A DNA stretch of 64,000 bases, taken from Xanthobacteraceae bacterium. GTDB taxonomy: Bacteria > Pseudomonadota > Alphaproteobacteria > Rhizobiales > Xanthobacteraceae. The first letter of the stretch is position 1. Each line of letters starts with the position of its first letter. Positions 17,316 to 26,729 of this stretch are shown here, in pieces. Where the stretch lies: contig JAHBZB010000003.1 of NCBI GenBank assembly GCA_019635635.1, positions 248,001 to 312,000 on the forward strand. The letters are read 5' to 3'. The translations under genes and the position numbers were made by a program. The notes below the pieces were generated by a model. That model was not told the DNA's origin and searched no databases. It saw only the letters and a program-made list of their open reading frames with translations.

Positions 17316-17747
17316 ATGATCCCTATAGCGATATTCGGTCCGGCGAATTGGTTTGCGATGCTTGGCTGGCTGGTGCTGATCGCCGGAATCATCCTGAACC
17401 GGGCGTGGCTGCGCGACAAACTGGCGGGACTCTATTGGCCGCTGGCGCTCTCGGCCGGCTATTGCGTCGCCATCTATCTCGGCTTCGGCCAGAGCGGAGG
17501 CGGTTTCGATAGCTTGCCGGCTGTTCGGCAACTGTTTTCGAACGACTGGGCGTTGCTCGCGGGCTGGGTGCATTACCTCGCATTCGATCTCTTCGTCGGC
17601 GCGTGGATCGCGCGCGATGCCTCGCGCTCCGGCGTGTCGCGCTGGTTCATGATACCCGTATTGCCGCTGACCTTCCTGTTCGGACCCGCCGGCCTCCTGC
17701 TCTTTCAAGGTATCAAAGCCGTGTTCGGGAAAGGAGCGCAGTCATGA
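17316..17747 (+). CDS. ABA4-like (DUF4281) membrane protein
   Basis: 143 residues from ATG 17316, which follows GGAGG by 5 bases; an in-frame ATG lies at 17304. Four membrane helices are visible. The family pattern includes WLVLIAGIILNRAW, NDWALLAGWVHYLAFDLFVG, and IPVLPLTFLFGPAGLLLF. The plant ABA4 protein is needed for neoxanthin synthesis, but bacterial members have no established role. It overlaps the next gene by 4 bases (ATGA), so both are co-translated, likely under the TetR regulator. Confidence 0.78.
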   Translation: MIPIAIFGPANWFAMLGWLVLIAGIILNRAWLRDKLAGLYWPLALSAGYCVAIYLGFGQSGGGFDSLPAVRQLFSNDWALLAGWVHYLAFDLFVGAWIARDASRSGVSRWFMIPVLPLTFLFGPAGLLLFQGIKAVFGKGAQS

Positions 17748-18583
17748 CGGCGCGTAAGACGATGCTCAATTCCGGTTTTGCTGGCAGCGATATTTGGCGG
17801 ACGCTTCATCGCGACGAGCCTGTGCTGCTCTACGCCACGGTTATCCTGGCGGCGATGATGTTCCCGGCGTTTCTTGCCTATCTCGCTGAAACACGGACGT
17901 TCAACGGCATCAATGTCTGGATCAAGCCGATGAAATTCATGTCGTCGGCCGCGATTTTCCTCGCCACGCTCGCGATCTTCATGCCGTATCTCGACCAAGC
18001 GGATCGCGCGCGAAAATCCGTGAATGCGGCGGTCTGGATCATCAGCGTTTTTCTGATCCTCGAGATTCTTTACATTACTTTCCGTGCGTCGCGGGCCGAG
18101 GCGTCGCACTTCAACCGCGAGAACGTGATCGGGATCGTTCTGTATGCGTGGATGGGCATCACCATCCTGATATCGACGGCGCTGGCGGGATGGATCGGCT
18201 GGCTAATCCTGATGGGCAGGGACAAGATTGCTGCCCCCGAACTGCGCTATGCGATCGGCGTCGGTCTTGTGCTCGGCACTGCGCTGGGCAGCCTTACTGC
18301 GATCTATATGAGCACGCAGACCGGTCACTGGGTCGGCGGCGTGCGGAACGACAGCGAGGGCTCCTTCTTCTTCGGTTGGTCGCGCACCGGCGGCGATCTG
18401 CGCGTCGCGCACTTCATCGGCCTGCACGCCATGCAGGGCATTCCGTTGATCGGCTGGTTCGCATCGTTCATCTCGGCAGCCGCGGCGAAACCCGCCGTGA
18501 TTGTATCGGCTGCCTTGTGGGTGCTCGTGACGGCCGCGACCTTCGGACAAGCCATTGCCGCGCGGGCGTTGCTTCCGCTTTAG
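17744..18583 (+). CDS. Polytopic membrane protein of unknown function
   Basis: 279 residues, starting inside the stop of the ABA4-like gene. About seven to eight membrane helices are visible. Polar signatures between them include NGINVWIKPMKFMSSAA, TFRASRAEASHFN, and GDLRVAHFIGLHAMQGIPL. The repeated His in H-F-I-G-L-H and SHF suggests a possible metal or haem site, which is speculative. I do not recognise a named family. It ends 4 bases inside the TonB receptor gene, in the convergent direction. Confidence 0.7.
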   Translation: MTARKTMLNSGFAGSDIWRTLHRDEPVLLYATVILAAMMFPAFLAYLAETRTFNGINVWIKPMKFMSSAAIFLATLAIFMPYLDQADRARKSVNAAVWIISVFLILEILYITFRASRAEASHFNRENVIGIVLYAWMGITILISTALAGWIGWLILMGRDKIAAPELRYAIGVGLVLGTALGSLTAIYMSTQTGHWVGGVRNDSEGSFFFGWSRTGGDLRVAHFIGLHAMQGIPLIGWFASFISAAAAKPAVIVSAALWVLVTAATFGQAIAARALLPL

Positions 18584-20640
18584 AACTCCTTCGCGAGCGT
18601 CACGCGGATCGCCAGCGGCTCGACCGGATGGAGGTGCCGGTCGTCTACGCCGGCCAGCGGCTCTAGGGCGAGGCGCGAAGGGTAGTAGTAGGCGATCTGG
18701 TCCGATTTCGCGTTGAACAGATTGATGGCGTCGAGCCAGAGGCGCATTCCGTTCTCGAAACGATAGCCGAGGCGGGCGTTTACGAGCGTGGTCGAACTCG
18801 AACGCACGCTGTCGTCCTCGATCAGCGGCCGCGGACCGAAATAGCGCAGCTTCACCGCTCCGAACCAGCCGAGCGGTTCGCCGAAGGTGAGGCCGGTGCT
18901 GATGACCGTGGTCGCCGCACCCGGCACGAAATTGCCGGCGGCGTCGTAGTCCGTGAAGCGCGCGCGGGTATGCGCGAGGTTGAGATCGAATGCGAGCCAC
19001 GGATTGAACTGGTAGCGGCTGTTCCATTCAAAGCCGGTGCGGCGGCTCGGGCGTGACGCTTCGGTGGTGCCGGCGTCGCCGACGAACAGAAGCTCGGATT
19101 CGTAATCGAGCATGAAGAACGCGAAGGATGTCTCTAGCCGGGATACGATACTGGTGCGAAGCCCGATTTCGCCGCCATGCGACTTCACCAGTAACGGGAC
19201 GCGATCCGCCGGAAGGCCGGTATTCGGATCGACGGTGATGGTGACGCCGCGCAGGTCGTTGGAGTGAAAGCCTTCGCCGGCGTTCAGGAAAAACTCCGTC
19301 TTGTTGAACGGCCCAAGGACGACGCTGCCCTTGGGGCTGAAAATGCCCGCGTTCGCGTCGCCGGAGTTCAGCGGGTTATCGCTTGCGACCTTGCCGCGAT
19401 AGAGGTCGTAACGCAGGCCGCTGATGGTGCGGATCCACGCGGTCCAGCGCACCGTTTGCTGCACATAAAATCCAGTGCTCGCTTCCTGCACCTCGTCGGC
19501 ACGCACGGTCGACAGCGTCATGCGCTGCGCGGTTTTGTAGAGGCCGAGGCTGATGTCGTCGTAGCGCGTCTGGACGCCAAAGGTGGTCTCGACGGGAAGG
19601 GAAGCGTAGTTTCCCTTGATCGTGTGCGAAGCGTTGATGCCGCCGAGCACGCGCCAGTCGGTCTGGCTGAACTGGTCGCCGTTCACGGGATCGTCGAGAA
19701 AATAGGTGAAGTTGTTGAACAACCGCATGTCCTGCCGGATCACGTAGCCGTTAATCTGCGTGACCGTGGTGTCGGTCGATGTGCTCCAGCGCGACGACAG
19801 GCTATAGCGCTTCGAGATGCCGCCGTCGGTCGGATCGAGCGTGCCGAAGCGGGTGATGATGCCCTGATCGATTGCGCGTTGCGCGACCTGATCGGTCGAA
19901 TTCCATTTGTTGTCGAAGGCCATCGCGGTGACGGAAAAGCCGTCGAGCGCGGTGCCTTGGCTGTAGCGAAAGACGCCGTTGAATTTTTGCAGGCGATCCG
20001 GGTTGTCCCACGGGCCGTCATAGCCGGTCGCTTCAAGTGCAGCGAGCACGGTGCCGTCGCCGATCTGACCGGAGCCAACGGCGAGGCCGCGCTTGTAGCC
20101 GAAGCTGCCTAACGTCACCTGCACGAGATTTTTCGGGAGCCGGTCGACATAGTCGATGTGGACCGCACCCGCGGAAGCGAAGTCGCCTTCTTCGGCGAAG
20201 TATGGTCCCTTGCGGACGCGCATCGACTGGATGAGCTCGGGGATCAGAAAATTGATGTCGGCGTAGCCCTGACCATGGCCGTGCGTGCGCATGTTGATCG
20301 GCATGCCATCGACGAACAGCGCGATGTCGGTGCCGTGATCGAGATTGAAGCCGCGCAGGAAATACTGGTTCGCTTTGCCTTCGCCGGAGTGCTGGGTGAC
20401 GATCAGGCCCGGCACTTGCTCGAGCGCCTCGCCCGGACGCGTCACCGGCTGCGCGAGGATGCGTTCGGGGGGAATCGTGAGTTCGCTTGCAGCGTTCGGC
20501 GGACGGTCGCGATCGCCGGAGCCTGCGAGCACTTCGATCGAGGGGAGAAAAATCGCCTGCGCGTGTAATTCGCCCGGCGCCAGGCACAGTGCTGCCGCGC
20601 CAATCAGCGAACGCATCCATACGCTACGAACAAAAGCCAT
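18580..20640 (-). CDS. TonB-dependent outer-membrane receptor
   Basis: 686 residues. A signal peptide (MRSLIGAAALCLAPGELHAQA) is followed by a plug domain with RPGEALEQVPGLIVTQHSGE, QYFLRGFNLDHGTDIALFVD and RVRKGPYFAEEGDFASAG. A 22-strand barrel follows, ending in the typical terminal aromatic (LAKEF). It would import an iron chelate, vitamin or other scarce compound using TonB energy. No TonB, ExbBD or ABC partner is nearby, so the ligand cannot be told. It lies downstream of glnA on the same strand but is separated by a strong terminator. Confidence 0.9.
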   Translation of the reverse strand: MAFVRSVWMRSLIGAAALCLAPGELHAQAIFLPSIEVLAGSGDRDRPPNAASELTIPPERILAQPVTRPGEALEQVPGLIVTQHSGEGKANQYFLRGFNLDHGTDIALFVDGMPINMRTHGHGQGYADINFLIPELIQSMRVRKGPYFAEEGDFASAGAVHIDYVDRLPKNLVQVTLGSFGYKRGLAVGSGQIGDGTVLAALEATGYDGPWDNPDRLQKFNGVFRYSQGTALDGFSVTAMAFDNKWNSTDQVAQRAIDQGIITRFGTLDPTDGGISKRYSLSSRWSTSTDTTVTQINGYVIRQDMRLFNNFTYFLDDPVNGDQFSQTDWRVLGGINASHTIKGNYASLPVETTFGVQTRYDDISLGLYKTAQRMTLSTVRADEVQEASTGFYVQQTVRWTAWIRTISGLRYDLYRGKVASDNPLNSGDANAGIFSPKGSVVLGPFNKTEFFLNAGEGFHSNDLRGVTITVDPNTGLPADRVPLLVKSHGGEIGLRTSIVSRLETSFAFFMLDYESELLFVGDAGTTEASRPSRRTGFEWNSRYQFNPWLAFDLNLAHTRARFTDYDAAGNFVPGAATTVISTGLTFGEPLGWFGAVKLRYFGPRPLIEDDSVRSSSTTLVNARLGYRFENGMRLWLDAINLFNAKSDQIAYYYPSRLALEPLAGVDDRHLHPVEPLAIRVTLAKEF

Positions 20641-20730
20641 CTCGCCCCCGCGTAAATTCTAAATGTACGAGCGCGGCTCGCAACGATTATCGCGGCTTTT
20701 CGATTCCGGCCGCGCGCCGGCCGAAAACAA

Positions 20731-20758
20731 AAAGGGCGCTTCTTGCGAAGCGCCCTTT
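20731..20758 (-). terminator. Rho-independent terminator of glnA
   Basis: A perfect 12-base inverted repeat (AAAGGGCGCTTC, loop TTGC) is followed on the minus strand by TTTTTGTTTTC. It lies 49 bases past the glnA stop. A second GC-rich repeat (CGGCCG around 20708-20725) follows immediately. Confidence 0.85.
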
Positions 20759-20806
20759 AAAGTTGGACCGCGCAATCCCCCAATCGCGCGATCTCGGGAG
20801 GAAAGG

Positions 20807-22216
20807 TTAGTACGAGTAATACATCTCGAACTCGACCGGATGCGGCGTCATTTCGAAGCGTGCCACGTCCTGCATCTTGAGTTCGATGTAGCTTTCGATG
20901 AAGTCTTCGTCGAATACGCCACCGGCCTTGAGGAATTCGTTGTCTTTCTTCAACGCCTCGAGCGCTTCGCGAAGCGAGCCGCAGACGGTCGGAATCTTCT
21001 TCAATTCCTTCGGCGGCAGATCGTAGAGATCCTTGTCCATCGCCGAGCCGGGATCCATCTTGTTCTTGATGCCGTCGAGGCCGGCCATCAGCATCGCGGC
21101 GAAGGCCAGATACGGGTTCGCCATCGGATCCGGGAAACGCACTTCGACGCGCTTCGCCTTCGGGTTCGAGGTGAACGGGATGCGGCACGACGCCGAGCGG
21201 TTGCGCGCGGAGTAGGCGAGCAGCACCGGCGCTTCGTAACCTGGCACCAGACGCTTGTAGGAGTTCGTGGACGGGTTGGTGAAAGCGTTCAGCGCCTTCG
21301 CGTGCTTGATGATGCCCGCGATGTAGGAGAGGCAGGTGTCCGAGAGGCCGGCATACTTGTCGCCGGCGAATACGGGCGTCGAGCCTTTCCAGATCGACTG
21401 GTGGCAGTGCATGCCCGAGCCGTTGTCGCCATAGATCGGCTTCGGCATGAAGGTCGCGGTCTTGCCGTACATGTTGGCGACCTGGTGGATGCAGTATTTA
21501 TAGATCTGCAAATGGTCGGCCATGGTGGTGAGCGGGCCGAACTTCAGGCCGAGTTCGTGCTGCGCGCTTGCCACTTCGTGGTGATGCTTCTCGACCTTCG
21601 CGCCCATCTTCGCCATGGCGCCCAGCATTTCGGAGCGCATGTCCTGCGCGGAGTCCTGCGGCGGCACCGGGAAGTAGCCACCCTTGGTGCGGATGCGGTG
21701 GCCGAGGTTGCCGGACTCGTAGTCGGTCGCGGAATTGATCGGCAGTTCGACCGAGTCGAGACGGAAGCCGGTGTTGTACGGATCGGCCGCATATTTCACG
21801 TCGTCGAATACGAAGAACTCGGCTTCGGGACCGAAATAGACCGCATCGCCGACGCCCGAGGATTTCACGAAGGCTTCCGCCTTCTTCGCGATGCCGCGCG
21901 GGTCGCGGTTATAGGGCTCGCCGGTGGTCGGCTCGAGCACGTCGCAAACCATGGACAGCGTAGTCTCAGCGAAGAACGGATCGACGCAGGCGGTGGACGG
22001 ATCCGGCATCAGGCACATGTCGGACTCGTTGATCGCCTTCCAGCCGGCGATCGACGAGCCGTCGAACATCGTGCCTTCGGAGAAAATTTCTTCGTCGATC
22101 ATGCCGACATCGAACGTGACGTGCTGCCACTTGCCACGCGGATCGGTGAAACGGAGATCGACATATTTTACGTCCTGATCCTTGATGAGTTTCAGGACAT
22201 CCTTGGCGCTAGACAT
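20807..22216 (-). CDS. glnA: Glutamine synthetase, type I
   Basis: 469 residues, the normal length for GlnA. The ATP/glutamate signatures appear as [16 protein letters not shown] and [12 protein letters not shown]. The adenylylation site is Tyr398 in DLYDLPPKE. It makes glutamine from glutamate, ammonia and ATP and is the main ammonia-assimilation enzyme. It follows glnB on the same strand with a 64-base gap holding a perfect palindrome. Activity is expected to be controlled by GlnE and PII, the latter encoded upstream. Confidence 0.97.
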   Translation of the reverse strand: MSSAKDVLKLIKDQDVKYVDLRFTDPRGKWQHVTFDVGMIDEEIFSEGTMFDGSSIAGWKAINESDMCLMPDPSTACVDPFFAETTLSMVCDVLEPTTGEPYNRDPRGIAKKAEAFVKSSGVGDAVYFGPEAEFFVFDDVKYAADPYNTGFRLDSVELPINSATDYESGNLGHRIRTKGGYFPVPPQDSAQDMRSEMLGAMAKMGAKVEKHHHEVASAQHELGLKFGPLTTMADHLQIYKYCIHQVANMYGKTATFMPKPIYGDNGSGMHCHQSIWKGSTPVFAGDKYAGLSDTCLSYIAGIIKHAKALNAFTNPSTNSYKRLVPGYEAPVLLAYSARNRSASCRIPFTSNPKAKRVEVRFPDPMANPYLAFAAMLMAGLDGIKNKMDPGSAMDKDLYDLPPKELKKIPTVCGSLREALEALKKDNEFLKAGGVFDEDFIESYIELKMQDVARFEMTPHPVEFEMYYSY

Positions 22217-22238
22217 TGCGGTAGTTCCCCTCGTTATG

Positions 22239-22258
22239 AATTCCCGGGCCCGGGAATT
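22239..22258 (-). repeat. 20-base perfect palindrome in the glnB-glnA gap
   Basis: AATTCCCGGG followed by its exact reverse complement, with no spacer, stands 22 bases upstream of the glnA start and 19 bases after the glnB stop. In RNA it would fold as a short tight hairpin lacking a U-run, so it is more likely an RNA-processing or attenuation element, or a protein site, than a full terminator. Confidence 0.6.
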
Positions 22259-22280
22259 TGTCGTGTTTGAGCGCGACTTT

Positions 22281-22685
<405 letters not shown>

Positions 22686-22687
22686 TT

Positions 22688-22703
22688 AGCAGGGTCCGTG
22701 CCA
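22688..22703 (-). promoter_or_regulatory. Sigma-54 (RpoN) promoter upstream of glnB
   Basis: On the minus strand the site reads TGGCACGGACCCTGCT, giving the required GG and GC with 10 bases between and a perfect TGGCAC -24 box. This matches the known nitrogen control of glnBA by NtrC and RpoN in alphaproteobacteria. The rest of the 303-base gap (22620-22922) holds a CCGGC-AATA-GCCGG repeat beside the site, and no gene. No convincing NtrC site was found by eye. Confidence 0.7.
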
Positions 22704-22922
22704 GCCTCCGGCAATAGCCGGCACGTTGATATCGCTTGCAAAATCGGCAGCCCGCAAGGGGCGCGATTTGCAGATTGCACGGCATAGCCTAGATTCTAGG
22801 CACTTCGCCTACGGAGTGTGCAGGTCCATTTCTGCAAGCTCCCTTGCGGCGCATCCACTTTAGGCAGCCGCGTAAAAGGCCGCCAGAGGCTTGTTGGAAA
22901 ACCGGCGTGCTATGGCTCGGCA

Positions 22923-24428
22923 ATGAACGAAGTTCTTGAGCCGAAGGAAATGGCCGAGGCCGACCGGCGCACGATCGCCGCCGGCACGCCGGGCATCGAG
23001 TTGATGGAGCGCGCGGGTGCGGCCGTCGCGCGTGAAGCAGCAGCCTCCGGCGTGACTGGCCGGCGCGTTCTCGTGCTGTGCGGTCCGGGCAACAACGGCG
23101 GGGATGGTTTTGTCGCCGCGCGCATCCTGCGGGAGCAAGGCTTCGACGTGCGGCTCTCGCTCTTGGGCGCGCGGGAAAAACTTTCAGGCGACGCTGCGAT
23201 CGCGGCATCGCGCTGGCCGGGAAAAATCGAGGCGTTCGATTCCGGCCGGCTTGCGAACTGCGATCTGATCGTTGATGCGCTGTTCGGCGCGGGACTGGCG
23301 CGCGATCTTTCCGGCGAGGCGAAGCGCGCGGTCGAGGCGATTAACGCATCGGACGTGCCGGTGCTCGCGGTCGACCTGCCGAGCGGCATCGATGGTGCGA
23401 GCGGCAAGGTTCGCGGCGCGGCGGTGCGCGCGGCGAGAACGGTGACGTTCTGCCGGATGAAGCCCGGGCATCTCCTGCTGCCCGGACGCGTTCACGCAGG
23501 CGCAATCACGGTTGCCGATATCGGGATTCCGGACCGCATCGTGGCCGAAATCGCGGGCGGCATTTCCCTGAACACGCCGGAAGTCTGGATCAACGCTTAT
23601 CCCTGGCCGCGGATCGACGGACATAAATACAAGCGCGGTCACGCGGTCGTGGTCAGCGGTCCGGCGCACGCGACGGGCGCGGCGCGGCTCGCGGCGCGCG
23701 CGGCGCTGTGCGCGGGTGCGGGGCTGGTGACGGTCGCGGCATCCAAGGCGGCGTTGCCGGTGCTCGCCGCGAGCCTCGAAGCGGTCATGGTCCGCGAGGC
23801 CAACGGCGCGGCCGGATTGAAGAAACTCCTCTCCGACGAGCGGCTCAACGCGGTGTTGCTCGGTCCCGCAAACGGGGTGGGGAAGGCGACGAAGGCCGCG
23901 GTCGAGGCCGCGGCGAAGGCGAAACGCGCCCTGGTGCTGGATGCTGATGCAATCTCAAGTTTCGCAAGAGAGTCTGGAAAGCTCGCGAAGCTTCTGAAAA
24001 TGAATCGGATTCAGGGGTTATGCACACCCCATGATGGCGAGTTCGCGAAGCTCTTTGCCAACGACTCGGCGAAGATCCTTGGCATTGAATCGAAAATCGC
24101 GAAGACGCGCGCGGCGGCCAAGCTTCTCGGTGTTGCCGTGCTCCTCAAAGGTCCGGACACCGTGGTTGCGTCACCCGATGGCCGCGCAACTGTCGCGAAC
24201 AATGCGCCGCCATGGCTTGCAACCGCGGGTGCGGGCGATGTGCTTGGCGGAATCGCGCTCGGGCTGATCGCGCAAGGAATGCCTGCCTTCGAGGCCGGTT
24301 GCGCTGCCGCCTGGCTGCATGGCGAAGCCGCGAAGCAGGCCGGCTTCGGCATGATCGCCGAAGACCTGACGCCCGCGCTGAAGAAGGTTCTGGAGCGGCT
24401 TTACGAAGCCTTCGGGCCGGAAAGCTGA
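22923..24428 (+). CDS. nnr: Bifunctional NAD(P)H-hydrate epimerase / ADP-dependent dehydratase
   Basis: 501 residues. The N-terminal YjeF epimerase domain (about 1-210) has ELMERAGAAVAREA, LCGPGNNGGDGFVAARIL and LPSGIDGASG. The C-terminal ribokinase-like dehydratase domain (about 220-495) has KRGHAVVVSG, DADAISSF, CTPHDGEFAKLF, LLKGPDTVV and the catalytic loop ATAGAGDVLGG. Together they repair hydrated NADH/NADPH. ATG 22923 fits the family N-terminus, although the frame is open further upstream. The last 28 bases overlap the Nudix gene on the other strand. Confidence 0.93.
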   Translation: MNEVLEPKEMAEADRRTIAAGTPGIELMERAGAAVAREAAASGVTGRRVLVLCGPGNNGGDGFVAARILREQGFDVRLSLLGAREKLSGDAAIAASRWPGKIEAFDSGRLANCDLIVDALFGAGLARDLSGEAKRAVEAINASDVPVLAVDLPSGIDGASGKVRGAAVRAARTVTFCRMKPGHLLLPGRVHAGAITVADIGIPDRIVAEIAGGISLNTPEVWINAYPWPRIDGHKYKRGHAVVVSGPAHATGAARLAARAALCAGAGLVTVAASKAALPVLAASLEAVMVREANGAAGLKKLLSDERLNAVLLGPANGVGKATKAAVEAAAKAKRALVLDADAISSFARESGKLAKLLKMNRIQGLCTPHDGEFAKLFANDSAKILGIESKIAKTRAAAKLLGVAVLLKGPDTVVASPDGRATVANNAPPWLATAGAGDVLGGIALGLIAQGMPAFEAGCAAAWLHGEAAKQAGFGMIAEDLTPALKKVLERLYEAFGPES

Positions 24429-24817
24429 GCGAGCGCGTCGGCGACGATTTCGTCGTGATCGAAAGCGAGCTTCTCGGCGCGATAGTTCGCGACGAATTCG
24501 GCGCTGGCCGCGTCGTCTCCGGCGATCGGCTGCTGGCCGTCAGCACCGACGAGATAGACCGCCGAGACGCAATGCCCGCGCGGGTCGCGATCGGGGCGCG
24601 AATAGACGCCAATCAGGCGGACGATCCGGCCGGTGATGCCGGTTTCCTCTTTCAGTTCCCGAAGCGCCGCATCTTCCATCCGTTCGCCGTAGTCCACGAA
24701 GCCGCCCGGCAACGCGTGCTGGCCCTGAAAGGGCGGGTTCTTGCGGCGGATAAGCAGCAGGCGGCCTTCGTCATCGAAGACCACGCAGTCGGCGGCGAGC
24801 GCGGGTTGCTTATGCAT
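24401..24817 (-). CDS. Nudix hydrolase
   Basis: 138 residues from ATG 24817 (MHKQPALAADCVVF). A complete Nudix box is present: GFVDYGERMEDAALRELKEETG in two overlapping pieces, with the metal-binding REL-EE core. It fits ADP-ribose or (d)NTP pyrophosphohydrolases of the housecleaning type. The frame stays open upstream only because it reads through the tRNA-Leu gene (a false leader containing GVRVPPPAP). Neighbouring the NAD(P)HX repair enzyme, an NAD-related substrate is conceivable but unproven. Confidence 0.9.
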   Translation of the reverse strand: MHKQPALAADCVVFDDEGRLLLIRRKNPPFQGQHALPGGFVDYGERMEDAALRELKEETGITGRIVRLIGVYSRPDRDPRGHCVSAVYLVGADGQQPIAGDDAASAEFVANYRAEKLAFDHDEIVADALAQLSGPKAS

Positions 24818-24844
24818 GGAACGGCGCTTTCGAGATGAAGCGAG

Positions 24845-24929
<85 letters not shown>

Positions 24930-25259
24930 GGGGAATGCACGGGAGCTACCCGGCCGTTCGGCGAGCGGGGATATAGCATGGCGTCTTCGCGTTTCAACTC
25001 GGCCAAAAAGCCTTATCGGATCGCCATAATGATCATATTTTATAATATATTAGAGAAGAGTTCTAACGCGAAAGGCGCCCGAAAATTCTTCGGCAGAATT
25101 GCCGATGTCAGCGGCGGAAGTGGAAGCGTTCCGGGTGCCGAGCAAGCCGCAGCCGCCGACGTTGCTGCGCGACGCAAGGTTCTGTAGTAACGCGCGCATT
25201 CCAATTCCATGCAGTTTCTCTGGCCGCCGGGGCACCGGCAGCGCGAAGGTTTGAAATCG
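24930..25259 (+). other. Intergenic region upstream of tig, with an AT-rich promoter-like patch
   Basis: No gene is supported here. 25021-25060 is an unusually AT-rich patch for this genome and contains TATAAT at 25041-25046, a possible -10 for tig, though no good -35 was found. A small hairpin AATTC-N7-GAATT lies at 25084-25100. GAAGGT at about 25245 may be the tig ribosome binding site. Confidence 0.4.
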
Positions 25260-26648
25260 ATGCAAGTCAAGGAAACCCTCTCGGAGGGTCTGAAGCGCGA
25301 ATACGAAGTCGTGATCACCGCAGCTGACCTCGATCAGCGCGTGAACGCGAAGCTCGACGACCTGAAGGGCCGGGTGAATATCGCCGGCTTCCGTCCGGGC
25401 AAGGTGCCGGTCAGCCACCTCAAGCGCGTCTACGGCAAGTCCGTGATGGGCGAGGTGATTCAGGACGCGGTCAACGATTCGAACCAGAAGATCGTCGACG
25501 ACGGCAAGTTCAAGCTCGCGATGGAGCCGAAGGTTACGCTCGCCGCCGAAGACGAAGCGTCGGTGAAGCAACTCATGGAAGGCAAGAGCGACCTTTCCTA
25601 CAAGGTCGCGATGGAAATTCTGCCGAAGATCGAATTTCCGGATTTCAAGAAGATCAAGGTGACGCGCCCGACCACGCAGGCGAGCGAGGCCGACGTCGAC
25701 CAGGCGGTTACGAAGATCGCCGAAGCTAACCAGCAATACGAAGAGAAGAACGGGAAGGCAGAACAGGGCGATCAGGTCACGATCGACTTCAAGGGCTCGA
25801 TTGACGGCGTGCCGTTCGATGGCGGTGCCGCGGAAGACGCGCCGCTCGTACTCGGCTCGAACACTTTCATTCCGGGCTTCGAGGATCAACTGGTCGGCGT
25901 CGCAGCCGGCGACGAGAAGGACATCACTGTTAAATTCCCTGAGGACTACGGCGCGGACCAGCTCGCCGGCAAGGATGCCGTATTCGCGATCAAGGTGAAG
26001 AAGGTCGAGAAGCCGAAGAAGACCGAGATCGACGAGGATTTCGCGAAGAACGTCGGCGCGGAGTCGCTTGCGAAGCTCAAAGAACAGGTCCGCGAGCGCA
26101 TCCAGCGCGATTTCAATTCGGTTTCGCGTGCGAAAGCCAAGCGCGCGGTGCTCGATTCACTGGACGCCGAGATGAAATTCGACGCGCCCCCGTCGCTGGT
26201 CGAGCAGGAGTTCGACACGGTCTGGAAGGCCGTCAGCAACGACATGACCAACCGCAAGGTCACCTGGGCCGACGAGGACACGACCGAGGACGAGGCCAAG
26301 GCCGAATACCGCCGGATCGCCGACCGCCGCGTTCGTCTCGGCCTCGCCATTGCGGAACTGGGGGAGAAGAACAATATCGAGGTCTCCCAGGACGAGCTGA
26401 CCCGCGCCATGGTCGAACAGGCGCGCCAGTTCCCCGGGCAGGAACAGCAGATCTGGGACATGTTCCGGAAGAACCCGCAGGCCGTCGCGGGCATCCGGGC
26501 GCCGCTGTTCGAGGACAAGGTGATCGATTTCATCCTCGAACTCGCGGACGTCTCCGACAAGGCGGTCAGCCGCGAAGAACTGCTCGCGGACGACGAGGAA
26601 ACGACTTCCCGCCCCAACATCGGGAAGAACAAGAAAGCGAAAAAGTAA
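25260..26648 (+). CDS. tig: Trigger factor (ribosome-associated chaperone and prolyl isomerase)
   Basis: 462 residues from ATG 25260 (MQVKETLSEGLKREYEVV). The N-terminal ribosome-binding domain has the signature GFRPGKVPVSHLKRVYG. The FKBP-like PPIase domain (about 155-240) has GDQVTIDFKGSIDGVPFDGG. The C-terminal domain is helical, with LGLAIAELGEKNNIEV. It binds L23 at the ribosome exit tunnel and guards nascent chains. Order tig-clpP-(two genes)-clpX-lon matches the widespread protein-quality cluster. A frame extension upstream of the ATG has no family support. Confidence 0.97.
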   Translation: MQVKETLSEGLKREYEVVITAADLDQRVNAKLDDLKGRVNIAGFRPGKVPVSHLKRVYGKSVMGEVIQDAVNDSNQKIVDDGKFKLAMEPKVTLAAEDEASVKQLMEGKSDLSYKVAMEILPKIEFPDFKKIKVTRPTTQASEADVDQAVTKIAEANQQYEEKNGKAEQGDQVTIDFKGSIDGVPFDGGAAEDAPLVLGSNTFIPGFEDQLVGVAAGDEKDITVKFPEDYGADQLAGKDAVFAIKVKKVEKPKKTEIDEDFAKNVGAESLAKLKEQVRERIQRDFNSVSRAKAKRAVLDSLDAEMKFDAPPSLVEQEFDTVWKAVSNDMTNRKVTWADEDTTEDEAKAEYRRIADRRVRLGLAIAELGEKNNIEVSQDELTRAMVEQARQFPGQEQQIWDMFRKNPQAVAGIRAPLFEDKVIDFILELADVSDKAVSREELLADDEETTSRPNIGKNKKAKK

Positions 26649-26662
26649 GGCTTCGGATTAAC

Positions 26663-26709
26663 CCACTCGATCCGGTGCCGGGCTAGATTCTGGCAACCGA
26701 TTCGAGTGG
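26663..26709 (+). other. Extended stem-loop in the tig-clpP gap
   Basis: CCACTCGA (26663-26670) pairs exactly with TCGAGTGG (26702-26709). Inside, CGGT/ACCG and GCC/GGC extend the stem with small bulges, leaving a 12-base loop. No U-run follows, so it may be a processing or regulatory element in the clpP leader rather than a full terminator. Confidence 0.45.
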
Positions 26710-26729
26710 CCTTGCTTTAGGAGAAGACG

